NCBI GenBank assembly: GCA_027924585.1
Contig: BSBM01003398.1
Span: 92,800-156,799, forward strand
Direction of reading: 5' to 3'
DNA from: Larix kaempferi
Lineage: Eukaryota; Streptophyta; Pinopsida; Pinales; Pinaceae
DNA length: 64,000 nucleotides
How positions within the stretch are numbered: position 1 is the stretch's first letter; every line of letters begins with the position of its first letter. This document shows positions 1 through 12,284 of the stretch, piece after piece. Under the pieces are notes generated by a model, which did no database searches, was not told the DNA's origin, and saw nothing but the letters and a program-made list of their open reading frames with translations. Made by a program: the position numbers and the translations under genes.

Positions 1-1113
1 CATGCTCCTGTCCAGGAAGTGGGCTGTCGGATTAAGAGGGCACCTCCAAATGGACTTATCTTACGCCTCGATCCCTGACCCTAATGGGGTCTTGGTGAGA
101 GTGTACAAGGAGCCCTTCTATGAGGGGCACTTTGAGGGCATGGAGGATGCCTTACGAAGAACTTACGGGGGTTGTGAACCAAGCCAAGAAGGGATGTTCA
201 TGGCTTTCGGTGATGATAGGGAAGACATAGATGATGAGGCAGACTTGGGACATGCACTGGACAGATGGATCCCTATTCCCACGTCTCCCTCACCACAAGA
301 GCATTCTGATGGAGAGGACATGCAGGGACTCACCCACGACCATCCTGAGGGCGAGCTAGCATCTGCCCCTGACGAGCCTAAGCCTATGGGGATAGAGGAG
401 GAGTTCCCTACAAATCACTCTTATCCCCCAAGCCTTCGACAGCAGCTAGCTCTGCTATATCTAAACGATTACACTATCACCGAGGATGACGAGTCAAAGT
501 TCTCGCTGCCGGATGAGTTGAGGGCATTCACACGCACCTTCCCTGCTTATAACGAGGAAGATCATGAGATGGAAGAGCGTGGTGAAGACACTCCCCCTCC
601 CCTGGAGGATTGGGAAGTGAGGGGTATCCCTCCGGCAGAGGAAAGAAGCTTTAGGTCTATTCCCGAGATGTTGGCCCTGATCAACGATGACGTTGCTAGA
701 TAGGCCAGAGCATCTCCCCCACACTACCTTGTTGAGGGGCCTCCTCCCCACGATCTCCCTGAGGAAGAGAGTGACGAGTCTGACTGGAGTTTCTTTCCCC
801 TTCCCTTTGTCCCCAGGAGTGAGGCTGGAAGTGTTGCGTCTGAGCAAGTGTTCCTAGAGGAGTTCTCTCTTCCCGAGAACATCCCGAGAGAGTTTGAGTC
901 GGGTGCCATAGATACCCCACCTCCCTCCTAGCGCCCTTTCCAGTTCCCGAGCTTCCTTATGCCTACAGAGATCCCAGTCCCATCTGGAGAGGGATCAAGC
1001 ACTCATCCCACCTCGACACCTTCCACCCTGCCTTCCATGCATACGTCCACCCACAGCCTGTCGGCCCATCCCCCCGATTTTTGGACCGTCAGTGAGACAA
1101 AGATACATACAAC

Positions 1114-2526
1114 CAAAGTTTGAAAAATCGAAATCGGACTCGGAATCGGTCGAGGGTCAACTCGGAATCGGAATCGGAATCGGTAATGAATCGGTCATAA
1201 ATCGACCGATTTGAATTTAATGAATTGGTTTACTCAAAAATACATAAAATATTTAAATTTTAAAGAAAAACAACATTTTCAAGATTTTAGGACTGTTGTT
1301 ATGACCTAGAACTGTTGTTTGAAGGCCAAAGAGCACCTTTACTTGTTGTTTAGGGCTGCTTTCATCCACAGTACTACTCACAATTTATTTTTAGCCTCTA
1401 AGGTGATTTTCATGACTTTTTACTGCTACAAAGGTCATAACAGGCACATGTTTGCTTCAAAATTTTTGTACAAGGGTTTGAACAGCTTCAACCTAAGTTG
1501 CATGAAATGGGGAAACGAGGACGAAACGGAGAAACTTCGAAACAAGGGAAACGTGACCCCCAAAATTGTGAAAATGAGGAAATGCAATATATATATATAT
1601 ATATATATTACTAAATTAGCAAAGACATTTACAAAAATGAATGTGAAATATAAATCATCAATCATACATGTCAACGAATCATTGCCTATATTGGGATCCT
1701 ATTCATCAATAGCACCCTATGCGTCCCTCCTCTGGGCTCTAGCCCTTGCCTCTAACTCGAATTTCAAAGTTGATCCTCCAAGGACATTAGTCAACGACTC
1801 AACACACTACAATTTTGATGAAACTTCCTAATCCAATCGCTAAAATAATGTAGAAAAAGCTTTCGATGCTTGATAAGTGATTTTGCATGAGTGAAGAGTA
1901 CATTTTTATTAAGGTCATGACAGAGGAATTCAACAATCAACACCACCAACATCAAGGTAGATATAGGGGTTGATGTGCTTGATTAAATGCCAATTCCATA
2001 CCCTCATACATGATGGAATCTGGTGGAAACCTTGCAATCCTAAAATCCTGAAAACTATTAAGTCTGATGAATTTTGAATGGGATCTAAAAATCTACTTTT
2101 TGCATATGAAGTCCGATGAAGTTGGAACCACTCTCAAACATCCTGAAACAATTAATGGTAATGTTAAAAATTTAAGTAAAAGGATGGAAAATAAAAGATA
2201 AGGAGAATGTCACTTTTACTTACATTACCATTAGTATTACCAAGTACTACAGCACCATGGGGATATAGGTTAAAAATTCAAAAAAAATTTAAAAAAAACC
2301 ATTTTTTAATGGCCCACAGACCCACACCAAAAAATCGGCCGATTTTTGTCAAAAATCGGTGGACCAGACCGGTCCGGTACTGAACCGGCCGATTTGATAC
2401 CGAATCGGCTGGTTCGGTACCAAACCAGTCCTCCGATCCGATTTGGAGACCGGTTTGAACCGATCTTGCCTTAAATCGGTGAATCGGCCGATTCCGATTC
2501 CGATTTCACCAATTTTTAAAACACAG
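1114..2526. mobile_element. hAT-like non-autonomous TIR DNA transposon inserted in element A
   Basis: The insert is flanked by a perfect 8-bp duplication, CATACAAC, at 1106-1113 and 2527-2534. It starts CAAAGTTTGAAAAATCG, and the reverse complement of its end starts CTGTGTTTTAAAAATTGG, so the ends are imperfect inverted repeats. Both subterminal regions (about 1125-1210 and 2330-2510) are dense in ATCGG/CCGAT units, often as back-to-back palindromes, the usual layout of transposase-binding repeats. An 8-bp duplication points to the hAT superfamily. No transposase is visible. The frame 1319-1831 is open only because the region is AT-rich. Confidence 0.7.
1587..1608. repeat. (AT)11 microsatellite
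   Basis: Twenty-two bases of uninterrupted AT lie inside the TIR element. Confidence 0.9.
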
Positions 2527-3458
2527 CATACAACACATCCCACACCCCTTGGTCCCCGAGCCATCCCTTCCCCCGAAAGGGAAGCACCTCGGGAGGTTTT
2601 GATCGGAGAGGTAGCGATTCCCCTCGACGGGGAATCCCACCATTTTGTCTCAGATGTTAGCCGTAGAGACCTCCATCCCGGTCAGGACGGAAACACAGAA
2701 GTGTCACTGTTCCGGGACATAAATGTTGACCCGACCTCGGTCAACAGGAGGACCTTCGCTGTGGATGACCAGGTTGTCATGCCTCACCACGCCTTTTTCC
2801 ACATGGTTGGCAACCATACACATCTTCTTGTGGACCCCTTCCGGATTGATGTCCATCATGATGACTCGTACTTGCTATCTACCGAGGACGGGCACTACTT
2901 CTCGGTCCCTGTGAGTGGTCATTTGCTCTAGGAGTATGTCCCCGGGTTCACCCGGAGAGATATTCCTTGATCGAGCCTTGAGCCTCCCCTCTCATTTTTG
3001 CGGCTAATAAGCTCTCGAGAGAAGCAGCTGGTTATCCCTCATCTTTAATTGACCACCGGTTGACCTTTTTGTCTTGTTTTCACCTTGAGTTTACTTCGCG
3101 CTTTCTGCTTTTCTTTTCACATTTTGGCGTCTTTTCTTTTTGTACCATAGTTTCCATTCAGTTTCTTTTTCTTTACGCCTCTTGTGTTGGCCTTATAAAA
3201 CTAAATGTTGTAGAGTTAATTTATTTGATATATCATTATTTTCAGCATTGTCATTTTGTTTATTTATCTGGATTACTATACATGTATATTGTGCGGCCTA
3301 ACATGTGGTCTGCAGAGATTGGTATAGCGTCTGCATTTTATAGGACTAGGTACATATTGATGATGATGTAGAGAGCATGCTGGTGCATGTACGTTGATGA
3401 TGATGAGGGGGGTGCTACGAACCAGAGATTCTGTGGTTCTCAAGCACTCTCTCCCTTA

Positions 3459-3484
3459 GAGCACTTGTCCCAAATGGAGCCAGA
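3459..3484 (+). other. Conserved 3' terminal block before the LTR, element A (polypurine-tract position)
   Basis: GAGCACTTGTCCCAAATGGA then GCCAGA sits directly against the LTR start TGTTATCAC. The same block (GAGCAC, GTCCC, TGGAGCCA) occurs at the same place in B, C, D and E. It occupies the polypurine-tract position but is not purine-rich throughout. Confidence 0.6.
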
Positions 3485-6400
3485 TGTTATCACATTTTAT
3501 GTCAGGAGCAGCTTCCACACTGCAGACTGTGCGGCCGAGGACCGCACAGTATTTTTTTTCCAGATCAGAGATCAGTTGTCTTCAGAGGAGGCATTTTTGT
3601 TCAGGTTGCCCCTAGCAGATACATCAGAGGGGACAGACAGTTGGACTTACCATCTACCACAGGGTTACCTTTCCTTGCCAGGCTTTGAGACAAGCCCATT
3701 TGAGACAGTGCCTAGTCATATTTTGATAGAGATTGTCACAGTACAGTGTTGGTTTATTGTGTGCCCGGATTCAGCAAAGATCCAGCTCAAATATAGGTTC
3801 AGTAGCAGCAGATATATGGTGTAGCAGGTATTGCATGTATTGATTATTGCTCGTGTTGTAGATTAGACTCTTTTACACTTGCTAGTACACTAACTTTGCA
3901 TGAGATGATATATTGGTGATCTGCTTATGATATGATGTGTTTGGGCCTATTCGTGATGTCAGTCCACCCCTCTAGTTAGACTTATGTATAGGCACGCTGA
4001 GTCATGTCTTGTATACTTGGCTTAGACTAGATCACTTAGCCCCTCGATAGCTGACTTTAGCACCATTATCACCTTCTCCACCCATCCTACTCATCCATGA
4101 CACTTCTTCCCCAACTTGGATTCTGATTTGTGATCACGAGGACCCCTTTCCCCAATGATCTCTGAGTTTGCCATGACTCCCTGTTTATTGTGCCTCGGCT
4201 CTTTAGTGTGTGAGATACACGGTTAGACCTGGGATTTGCTCCTGTCAGTTGCCCCCGATGTTGCAATGCAATTAGGATTGTGTAGCCTCACCGGGTGCTC
4301 CCCACTTGTCGTCGAAGCTTGTATTACCCACCCCCATTACCTTTGCAGTATGAGCGCCATGTTTATATCTTTTGAGATATGGATGTAGCCCAAGAGGGCC
4401 ATGAAGAAATGAAATGTAAATCAGGCTAAAAAGGCCATTGTATTGTAAATTGTAAAATCTAGCCAAAAAGGGCTAAGTATGAAACTCATTGTAAAATCCA
4501 TGCAATGTGTTTATGAACACACGTGGATTCTGGTCAGCTATACATGTCAGCATTTGTAGTGGTTATTCCTCACCTAGCCCTGCGGGACAAGGAGGTGAGA
4601 AGGAGCAAGGGACAAGCTCAAGATTGCCCCCTAGAGTCTCAAGTTACAGTTTGTCGGACACCCAGTTTGGCGGCTCTAGAAAAGAACCTCACGGAGTCTT
4701 CGGATACGGATGTGAGTTGTGGGATACTTGTTAGATGACTAGTGGTGGTTTCCCTGCACTATACCCATTTGTGAGGCACCGCCCTTCCCCGTGTTTTGTC
4801 ATGGCATACTTACCTCAGTGGACCTCGCTTTCCTGAGATGTCTAATGGTCACATGATCTTTATCCTCGTCTTCCCATATCTTTTACCTTGTTGTCCACAT
4901 CACCTAGAGTCAGCAAGGTGGTCAATTCTATGGAGGTGTATAACATCCTAGTCTTTTGGAGGTGGTGGGCCCACTTCACCAAGGCCTTGTACTATTTCGG
5001 GATTTAATGTATTTTTTATCACCATGATATCATTTATTGCTTAGTAATGTACTAACTTGTTTAATCGAGCCTTGTCACTTCATGCTTGCATACAGGTTTC
5101 AGCTAGCACTATAGTTGACCAGATTTGACTTAGTCAAACTGGGTTGACTAGGCCAAAAATGGGCCCGAAAAAAAGTTGCGATTGGAATTTCGATTTCGAT
5201 TATTTATTATCTATAGGGGTTCCATACGAGCATGTAACTGACGAAATTGCAAAACATTGAGCCATTTGAGAGATTTTTAATTATTATTGGTCAACTTTGA
5301 CCTGTTTTAATTAAAAATCATGGATTTGGGGCAAATATTGCCAAAGTGATCGATCGGGGTCGTTCGAGTGGTCATCCCTACTACTTTTGGGGTCCACGAT
5401 CACATTGCAGCAAACGGTTCGGCAATCCGGGCAATAAAAGTGGGTCAAAAGCCCAATTTTCATCTTCAGCCATATAAACCAGCAGATAATACATGGAAAT
5501 CAAAATTTGACTAAGATAACTATGGAGAAATGGCAAAATCAAAGGTTGGCAATGGTAAAGGTAATTACCAAGGTATTTTTGGTATGTTTTGACATTGTAT
5601 TTGATGGTTGTGGGGCCCTCATTCGCCCAGCTCACCATAGAGGTCGATTTTGGCCCATAGGGCCGTTTTTCTCCCTAGTGGGGAATTCGATTTGCTTGAT
5701 GTTGATGGTGGGACCCTTCTTGTATGTGTTTGGGGGATTAAAACATCCCATAGACACCCCCCAACTCCACCTTGTATTGATGTATGGCCCACAAGGGCCC
5801 CTCTCCTCCATAGTGCGCTTCTCCTTGGGGCAATTCGCACCCCCCTTTAGGGATCAATCTGCACCATTTGATTTTGTGGATGGGGAGATGATCTCAACCC
5901 TCCATTTTGGGGGGAAACATAGTTGAGAGTGAGCCATCTCTATAAGAGAATGGACTCACCTCCATTGTACTTCTTCTTGGCATTGTAGAGACTTGACATT
6001 GAGCTTATAGAGAGACACTCTTACTGAGTCACTTGTGATTTTGGAGTTGGATCCTTCTTGTGTTGATTGAGAGCACATTTCTGATGCATTGCTAAGTTAC
6101 TTGTGGTGTCCCCATATCTCCTTGAGCATTTTCAATTTGCAGGTGAAGCTGGCCACTAGGGGAAAACACAACTCTTGAGACAGGGTCTCCTTGCTAGCGT
6201 TTTTCTTTAGGTTCTCCAACAGGGAAGTAAATTTGCTTGTATTGTCATTTGCTTCTCTCATTATTTGTCATTTCATTTGCTGGTTTATTATTGTCACATT
6301 GCCATAGAAACTGATCTCATCTTCTCCTTGGCAGGTACAAGAAAAATGCCTTTGCTCACTGGCTGCTCCAAAAACGTTGAGGGGAAAACGCTGTCTAGCT

Positions 6401-7583
6401 CTGCATTTGATCTTCGGGGTGCGTTTTCAACATGGGAATACCTTCTCCATTATCCGGGTACTGATCTTTTCTCCTCTCTTATAATCTTTCTTTCACTGTT
6501 TGAACGCTAAGCTGCAACCATTTAAAAACCTTAAAAAAATTGATAACTTAGGATTTCACCGTAGGAACTTGTTCTATTTAAAAACCCATTAATGATATAT
6601 TCTTAAACTTACATATCTCAAGTTTCATTTGAATCCGACCCCGTTTACCCTTAGAACTAGGAGCTGGTCACCTGCTGAATTCGCCCTCCTTGGGCATTTC
6701 AGCCAATCTCACTGTTGGGTAAATTTTTGGGTTGTGGGTAGTCTTGATTCCAGCTTAGAATGACATTTTACCTTAGGGAATCAAGTTTCAAATCATTTAG
6801 ATTCCATTTGCCCGTAATTTTAGCATTGGTCCACTTGGCAAAAACGCCCCACTTGGGCGTTTTTCTCTTGCTGCTTAATTGGGTTGATTTTGGGTTCTGG
6901 GTACTTCTGATTTGGATTTCTATTGTCATTTTACCTATGGAAATCAAGTACCATCTTCTAGAAGTGATCATAAACGTCATTTTCTTGCTGCCCTAGGTCG
7001 ACTTGACTCATTATTCAACCATTTCCCTGGGCAGTTCATTATAGCACATCACTTCTATTTTTACAGCTCCCTTAATCATTTCAGCCATACAATCCCTTGT
7101 TACAATCTTGGTCTTTAACTATTTCCGATTGCTGGTCACTTGTCTCATCACTCTTATTTTACTACTTGTGTCCATTTATTGGCTGAAATCAAACACGAGG
7201 AGCTCATTTACACTCACTCCTTGCTTCCGTCTCTCATCTTTCTGTGTTTGGGTGTATTTGTTGTCTCTCAACCATCACTGGTTGAGCAGGGTCTCCCCCT
7301 TGACTTGGCCAAGTGCCTCGTCTAAAGTGACAATAGTCTTGTCCGGTGTGACTTCCGTTCATTTGAGCGGAGGACCTGGCTATTGCCGGTGACACCTTCC
7401 TAGTTGTCTCCTCTACCGTCCCTATTGGGATATCCACCACAAATAGCTAGAGTTCGTGTGATAACAACAACCAATCCATCTTGGGAATCGAGGCCCTCTT
7501 GGTTCACCTCTTTGGTTGCCTATCCCCTCTACCATCCTGTATAGGATTCATCATTTGGGGAAACTACAAGTTGAGTGATAACA
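3485..7583 (+). repeat. LTR between elements A and B (4.1 kb)
   Basis: It begins TGTTATCACA directly after the conserved 3' terminal block of A and ends GAGTGATAACA directly before the primer site of B, giving inverted termini. There is one LTR here, not two with flanking DNA between, so A and B form a tandem array or a recombination product. A 9-bp perfect hairpin (3526-3534 with 3542-3550) lies near the left edge, and a TATA-like box lies at 5941. Short open frames inside look fortuitous. The last 170 bases hold a duplicated U5 end: a motif ending in TGTGATAACA at 7467, and the true end at 7583. Confidence 0.75.
5941..5946 (+). promoter_or_regulatory. Putative TATA box of the A/B LTR
   Basis: TATAAG precedes a segment of the type seen after the TATA boxes of the related LTRs at 15423 and 23160. 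Position within the LTR suggests the U3/R boundary. No experimental start is implied. Confidence 0.4.
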
Positions 7584-7586
7584 TTT

Positions 7587-7604
7587 TGGCGCCGTTGCCG
7601 GAGA
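7587..7604 (+). other. Primer binding site, element B (tRNA-Asp type)
   Basis: TGGCGCCGTTGCCGGAGA starts three bases after the LTR end. It is complementary to the 3' end of plant tRNA-Asp(GUC) as I recall it, with one mismatch compared with E and C. Confidence 0.8.
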
Positions 7605-8001
7605 GGTAGAGGATTACCTTTGGTGTCTGCGAGTGTCCATGCGGTATTGCATATCTTATTGCATCCGGTATTTTGGTTTGGTGATTGTATATTTCATTGC
7701 TTAATTATTTCAATCGCCATCTTAATTCACTCATCTCACCTCTCCTACGACATTTATCTTTTTGGGGTATTACTTGTGTAGTTCACCCGGCGAATCCACC
7801 CCGCGACTCTACTAAGGAACGAACCCAACATATAAATGTTAAGTTCTTAAATCGTCCAACAAATCCTAAAGGAATCCCTTTAATTATACTCGGAACCGAA
7901 GACACATTAAAAGGAACTCATCCAACTTCTTTTGGAAGATTTCTAATCCTAATTCTTCACTAAGTCATCTTCTAGGATCTCCTTCATCTTCATCTAGTCC
8001 A

Positions 8002-11000
8002 ATGGCCGGTACAAACGTTGGTGGAAACCAAAACAATCCTCCGCAGAATCCTAGAATTTTCGAAAGAAAGGCTAGAGCCTCTCTTTTAGATTTTTCCCAA
8101 ATCCAGGGAGCCCCCCATGATATTCCTGAAACGTATTTTGAAAAGGTTCCCAAGTTTGATGGAAATTCAGCTATAACTATAGAAGACCATATAGACAATG
8201 TTTGGGAACACATGGAATCATATGGAGCATCTGATGAAGATGTTTTCACGAGGGGCCTTCTGGCATCTTTGGAAGGAGATGCTCGAAAGTGGTTTGATCG
8301 GTTACCTGCTTCATCCATTAATGGATATGACAACTTTGTCACGAAGCTAACCAGTGAATGGTCACGAAAGTTAGATGGGAAGTTTCTCTTACATCAACTA
8401 TTTGACATTAAGAAGAAAGAGAATGAAACAATCCATGAATTTAACCTTAGATTTGACAAGACTGTAGCAAGTATCCCAGATGACATTAAACCTAAAGACC
8501 AAGCAATCCTTATTGATTATCTAAATTCTTTCGAAGAATGGATTGGATATCATTTGAAGGATAAGAATCTGAATGACCTAAAGACCGCACAATTAAATAC
8601 TAAGACTGTTGAATCAAATGCGGCATCCATGGGGAAACAAATTTTTTTTTATCATTATTCCCCTTCCACTTCCAGATATGATCCTAGAATCCGAAAGGAC
8701 AAGGAATCTGTGGTTGAGCCAAAGGACACAATGGATAGGTTGGAAATTATGCAAGACATGATGAGACAGTTGACTATCCTAACTAAAAATGTAATGAGAA
8801 CTCATGAGTCTGAGCAATATAGAAATCCTTATGGCCCTAAACCCTACTAGAACAACAATAGAAGGCCTGAAGGAGAAAACAGTAGACGACGTCCTGAAAT
8901 TCCAGAAAACTCTGAGAAAAAGAATGTGAACTGGTGTGATGAACTAGAAGAAGAACCTCTATACACTAGTTATCCTGATGATCAACCCAAAAACATAAAC
9001 TTAGTTGAAGACCTATCTTATGACAATGATTTCGGAAGAATTCTCCTTGAAGAAGAAGATATGGAGCAAGAAGAATTAATTGAAGAACAAAACTCCTCAT
9101 GTTGTGCAATTAATCTTCCATAACCTAATGAACAACCCAAGCTTCAGATTTATAAACGAGGTAATATCGATCCCAAGCCACCTTCTTTCCTAGATAAACG
9201 TATCATGACTAAGGAAGATAAAAAGGAAGAAGAGAAAACTACTCCTTGTGATTACACTTTGAACATTGATATGAAAAAGGAGTTAGGAAAAATCATGTGT
9301 AATATCTCGATAATTGAATTAATGAAAGTCCCTACAATTAGAGGCCAAGTGGAAAATTTTTTTGAAGGTATCAACCAAAAGAAAGACTCTGAGATTGCTT
9401 TGTAATCATGTCATAAACAGAGTCTTAGTGGAAAAGAATTTAGAAGAGTTGAAAAGGATCCACCCATTAACATCCAATCTGCTATTTATGAACGAAAAAA
9501 TGGTGGTCACCCTCCTTTCTACCTTACCTTACACATTCAGAATGTGCTCCTTCACAATTGCATGCTATATTTTGGAGCCGCCATGAATGTCATGCCTTTG
9601 CATGTCATGAAGGAAATGGGTTTGGAGGTCACTAGACCTTATGGAAATGTTTGTGGCATTGATTCAAAACGTGTACAGTCCTATGGTTTAATAAAAAACT
9701 TAAGGGCTAATCTTTTTGCATGCTTAGACATATCCACCATGGTGGATGTTGTTGTCATAGATTTGCCCCCAGCATATGGAATGCTTTTATCCAGAAAGTG
9801 GGCCGCTGGTTTAGGTGGATATCTCATGATGGATTTGTCTTATATCTGTGTCCCTAACTCAGATGGTGCCTTAATCCAAATAAATAGAGAGCCATTCATT
9901 GACAAACACTAGGAAACTTTTGAAGATGGGATAAAAAACACTTATGGGGATGACTTATTAAATAATGCCAAGGCTGGGATGATTAGAAATGATGATGAAA
10001 TTTGGGGTTTATCACAATCGGAAAATGCCTTCATGGTAATGGGAGAAACTGATTTTTCTGATGAAGAAGAGGGGATAATCAAACTTGCTACGAGAATCAA
10101 TCTGGAAATGCATTTAAGTGAAGTTTCGGAAGAAATCCGAGAATTAAGAAGTAGAGAGGAAAATCAACTTCAAGGACAAGAGCTTAACAATGAAGAAAAT
10201 CAAGAACACGTTAATATAAATCAAACGCCTGAAGTTGTAGATAATTTAGATGACATAATACAGGGTGAGCGTATACCCAGAATAGTTAGGGAATTCCTTG
10301 CTTTGGTAGATCATAATATTGATAGAGAAAGGCAAGGCTTTGACCATATTCTTCAATGGACAAGCCACGTTGAGGGAACACATCCTTCTCCTGTATTGGG
10401 AAGTGATGATGAAATAAATGAATCCCATTATTCTGATGTTCCTGATCATTTATCTCACATGTCCTTAGAAGATGGTGTTTTGAGGCAAGTAAATGACAAC
10501 TCTATGAGTTGGCAAGAGCATGCTTTGACACATGATGCCCCTAAAGGAGATTTTGCTTTAAATAATCTTACTACTTTTCAAGAATCTCCTTCTCTTAATC
10601 AAATCAATGTTTTATCTGCGTATCCTCACATTCCTAGTTTTTTATTGCCACTTGAATTGCCCGATCAACAAGAAAATGATCCTTCTCACATTCCTACTTT
10701 TTCAGAATTTCACTTAGAATATTCAACCAATGGGTTAGAGAACATGAGCATTCCAGTACCTTCAGGGGAAGGCACTAGCCATAGTTATGACCAGTCACAC
10801 ATACCTTTTCCCTCGGAAGTGAACAGAGATTTTTGGACTGTGGGGGAAACACCTAAGTATATTATTCACCCCCAAGAAGAGGAGCCGGATATAGATGTTC
10901 AGGAGACGAGAAGAGAGATAAGAGAAGTCCTAATTGGTAGTGTAGTTATTCCTATTAATGTTGGTCCACCCAGATTTGATGAAGTTCCTTCTACAAGGAG

Positions 11001-11301
11001 CTCAAGAATTGTCACCCCGCAACCACAAAATCGTGTTGAGATCCATCCAATTCCTATTCGCAACATTGAAGTTATTCCTGAGTCTGTGAACAGGAGAATA
11101 TTTTCTACTGGGAGTCAAGTCATCATCCCAAACCATTTGTTATATATCAGATCCAGACAGGCTGATGACATTTGGGTAGGACCTTTCACGGTAGAGCGAT
11201 GTATCGGAGACATGTGCTTTTTAGCTACTGGTAGTGGACAACGTATATTGCTTCCTATCAATCATAGAAAGTTAAGGGATTACATCCCTCACTTGACCTA
11301 G
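8002..11301 (+). pseudogene. Element B: non-autonomous gypsy gag-protease, acidic spacer and integrase-tail (GPY/F-like) polyprotein
   Basis: One frame runs 3.3 kb without a frameshift and carries four in-frame stops: TAG 8848, TAA 9121, TAA 9403, TAG 9910. From 8002 it encodes a retrotransposon gag (ARASLLDFSQIQGAPHDIPE, then a WFDRLP block and an NETIHEFN block typical of gypsy capsid). An acidic linker follows, then a protease-like domain at about 9530-9870. The protease active site is destroyed: where E has DSG, B reads YFG (Tyr codon 9568, Phe codon 9571). From 9979 there is a 440-residue acidic segment ending in a GPFTVERC motif and a hydrophobic tail (about 11080-11300) that resembles the GPY/F module after the integrase core. 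Reverse transcriptase, RNase H and integrase core are absent. Reading continues open upstream of the ATG at 8002 to about 7915. Confidence 0.8.
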
Positions 11302-11731
11302 TCATGGACTTCTTGCTTTCTTGGTAGGTTAGAGTAGGTAGAAACTGAATAAGCTCACTTGAGCAATAGTTTAGTATTTTTTGCCATTGAGTCTAGCACC
11401 TTTTTCTTCCTTAAGCTCGCCTTCGAAGCTAGTAGCTAGTCTTGAGTGTTTTATTTTTATCTGTTCCTGCAAAATAATAAAAAAAATTGAATTTATGTTA
11501 GTAGATTAGTTTCTTTACTTTCAACATTTCATTTCAGTTCTGTTGTTTTGATATTTTTATATACATGCATGTTTCTGACTACTGGTCTGCGAGTTTGGTA
11601 TAGCTCTTTGCATTTTGCAGATAATAGGCACATTTTGAAGATGATGTAGAGCTAGAGTGCATGATCGAGGATACGAGTAGCAAAGTGATGAGGACCAAAT
11701 ATTCTGAGGTTCTCAAGCGCTCTATTCAGCA

Positions 11732-11757
11732 GAGCACTTGTCCCAGATGGAGCCAAA
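11732..11757 (+). other. Conserved 3' terminal block before the LTR, element B
   Basis: GAGCACTTGTCCCAGATGGA then GCCAAA abuts TGTTATCACA. It is homologous to the block at 3459 in A and to those in C, D and E. Confidence 0.6.
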
Positions 11758-12284
11758 TGTTATCACATTTATAGTAGCCAGGGCTACCATATCTTCATAT
11801 CAGATTCCAGTCCTTTTTTCAGTCAGTCCTTTCAATTGAGATGCTTGAGATCAGCATCTGATGAGCATTCATTCTAGGATCACTCATATTTTCACAGCAG
11901 CCCCTGAGCATACAGTACAGCCTTATGCCATGACCGAGCCTCATGACCTCAGATTCGATGAACAATGTAGCCATTTTACCATACAGAGTAGCCTGCAGTG
12001 CCCATATGTGCAGCAACAATATTCCAGTTGACAGTTGATGGTTCAGATGGTTGGTACATGTATATGACCCAGTAGGTATATTGATATGCATTGGTTATGA
12101 TGTCTTGCTTCTTTGCTCATTATGATAGCTTGACTTGGTATCTTGTATTTATGATCTGGTGGTATATATATGTTACATAGATATGTGTGTTTCAATGATT
12201 ATCTAAAATGATCTAATTTACTACGATATGAAATTCTTGTTTATAATCATTGGTTTCACCCTCCTTAGGAGAATGGACGTGATC
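11758..12284 (+). repeat. 5' fragment of the 3' LTR of element B
   Basis: It starts TGTTATCACATTTATAGTAG and follows the LTRs at 12895 and 20567 for about 0.5 kb. A CACCCTCCTTAGGAGAATG segment matches the 20567 copy near 21040. The LTR is then cut and joined to chromovirus sequence on the minus strand. The exact junction (about 12275-12290) is uncertain. Confidence 0.65.

Larger units (their letters stand above)
2..2931 (+). pseudogene. Element A: non-autonomous Ty3/gypsy gag-pro remnant with acidic spacer and integrase-tail-like end (5' part outside window)
   Basis: The frame opens inside the end of a retroviral-type aspartic protease: GMLLSRKW-like residues and a following MD-SYA block match the same place in elements B, D and E. 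An acidic, proline-rich spacer of several hundred residues follows. The last about 90 residues (from VNRR to about 2931) align with the end of element B, which contains a GPF motif like the GPY/F module at the integrase C-terminus. No reverse transcriptase, RNase H or integrase core lies between, so the element is non-autonomous. The frame is broken by in-frame TAG codons at 701-703 and 929-931 and by the TIR insertion at 1114-2526. Removing that insertion with one target copy restores the same frame across the junction. The gag part lies before the window. Lineage assignment is inferred from similarity to B and E. Confidence 0.75.

Noticed and set aside
2443-2931. 162-codon frame as an independent gene
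   Set aside because: It starts inside the TIR element; the conserved part is the in-frame end of element A.
7584-7604. Sequences matching a tRNA-Asp 3' end (also at 17375, 39242, 42473, 47310)
   Set aside because: Only the terminal about 18 bases are present, always directly beside an LTR edge, so these are primer binding sites and not tRNA genes.
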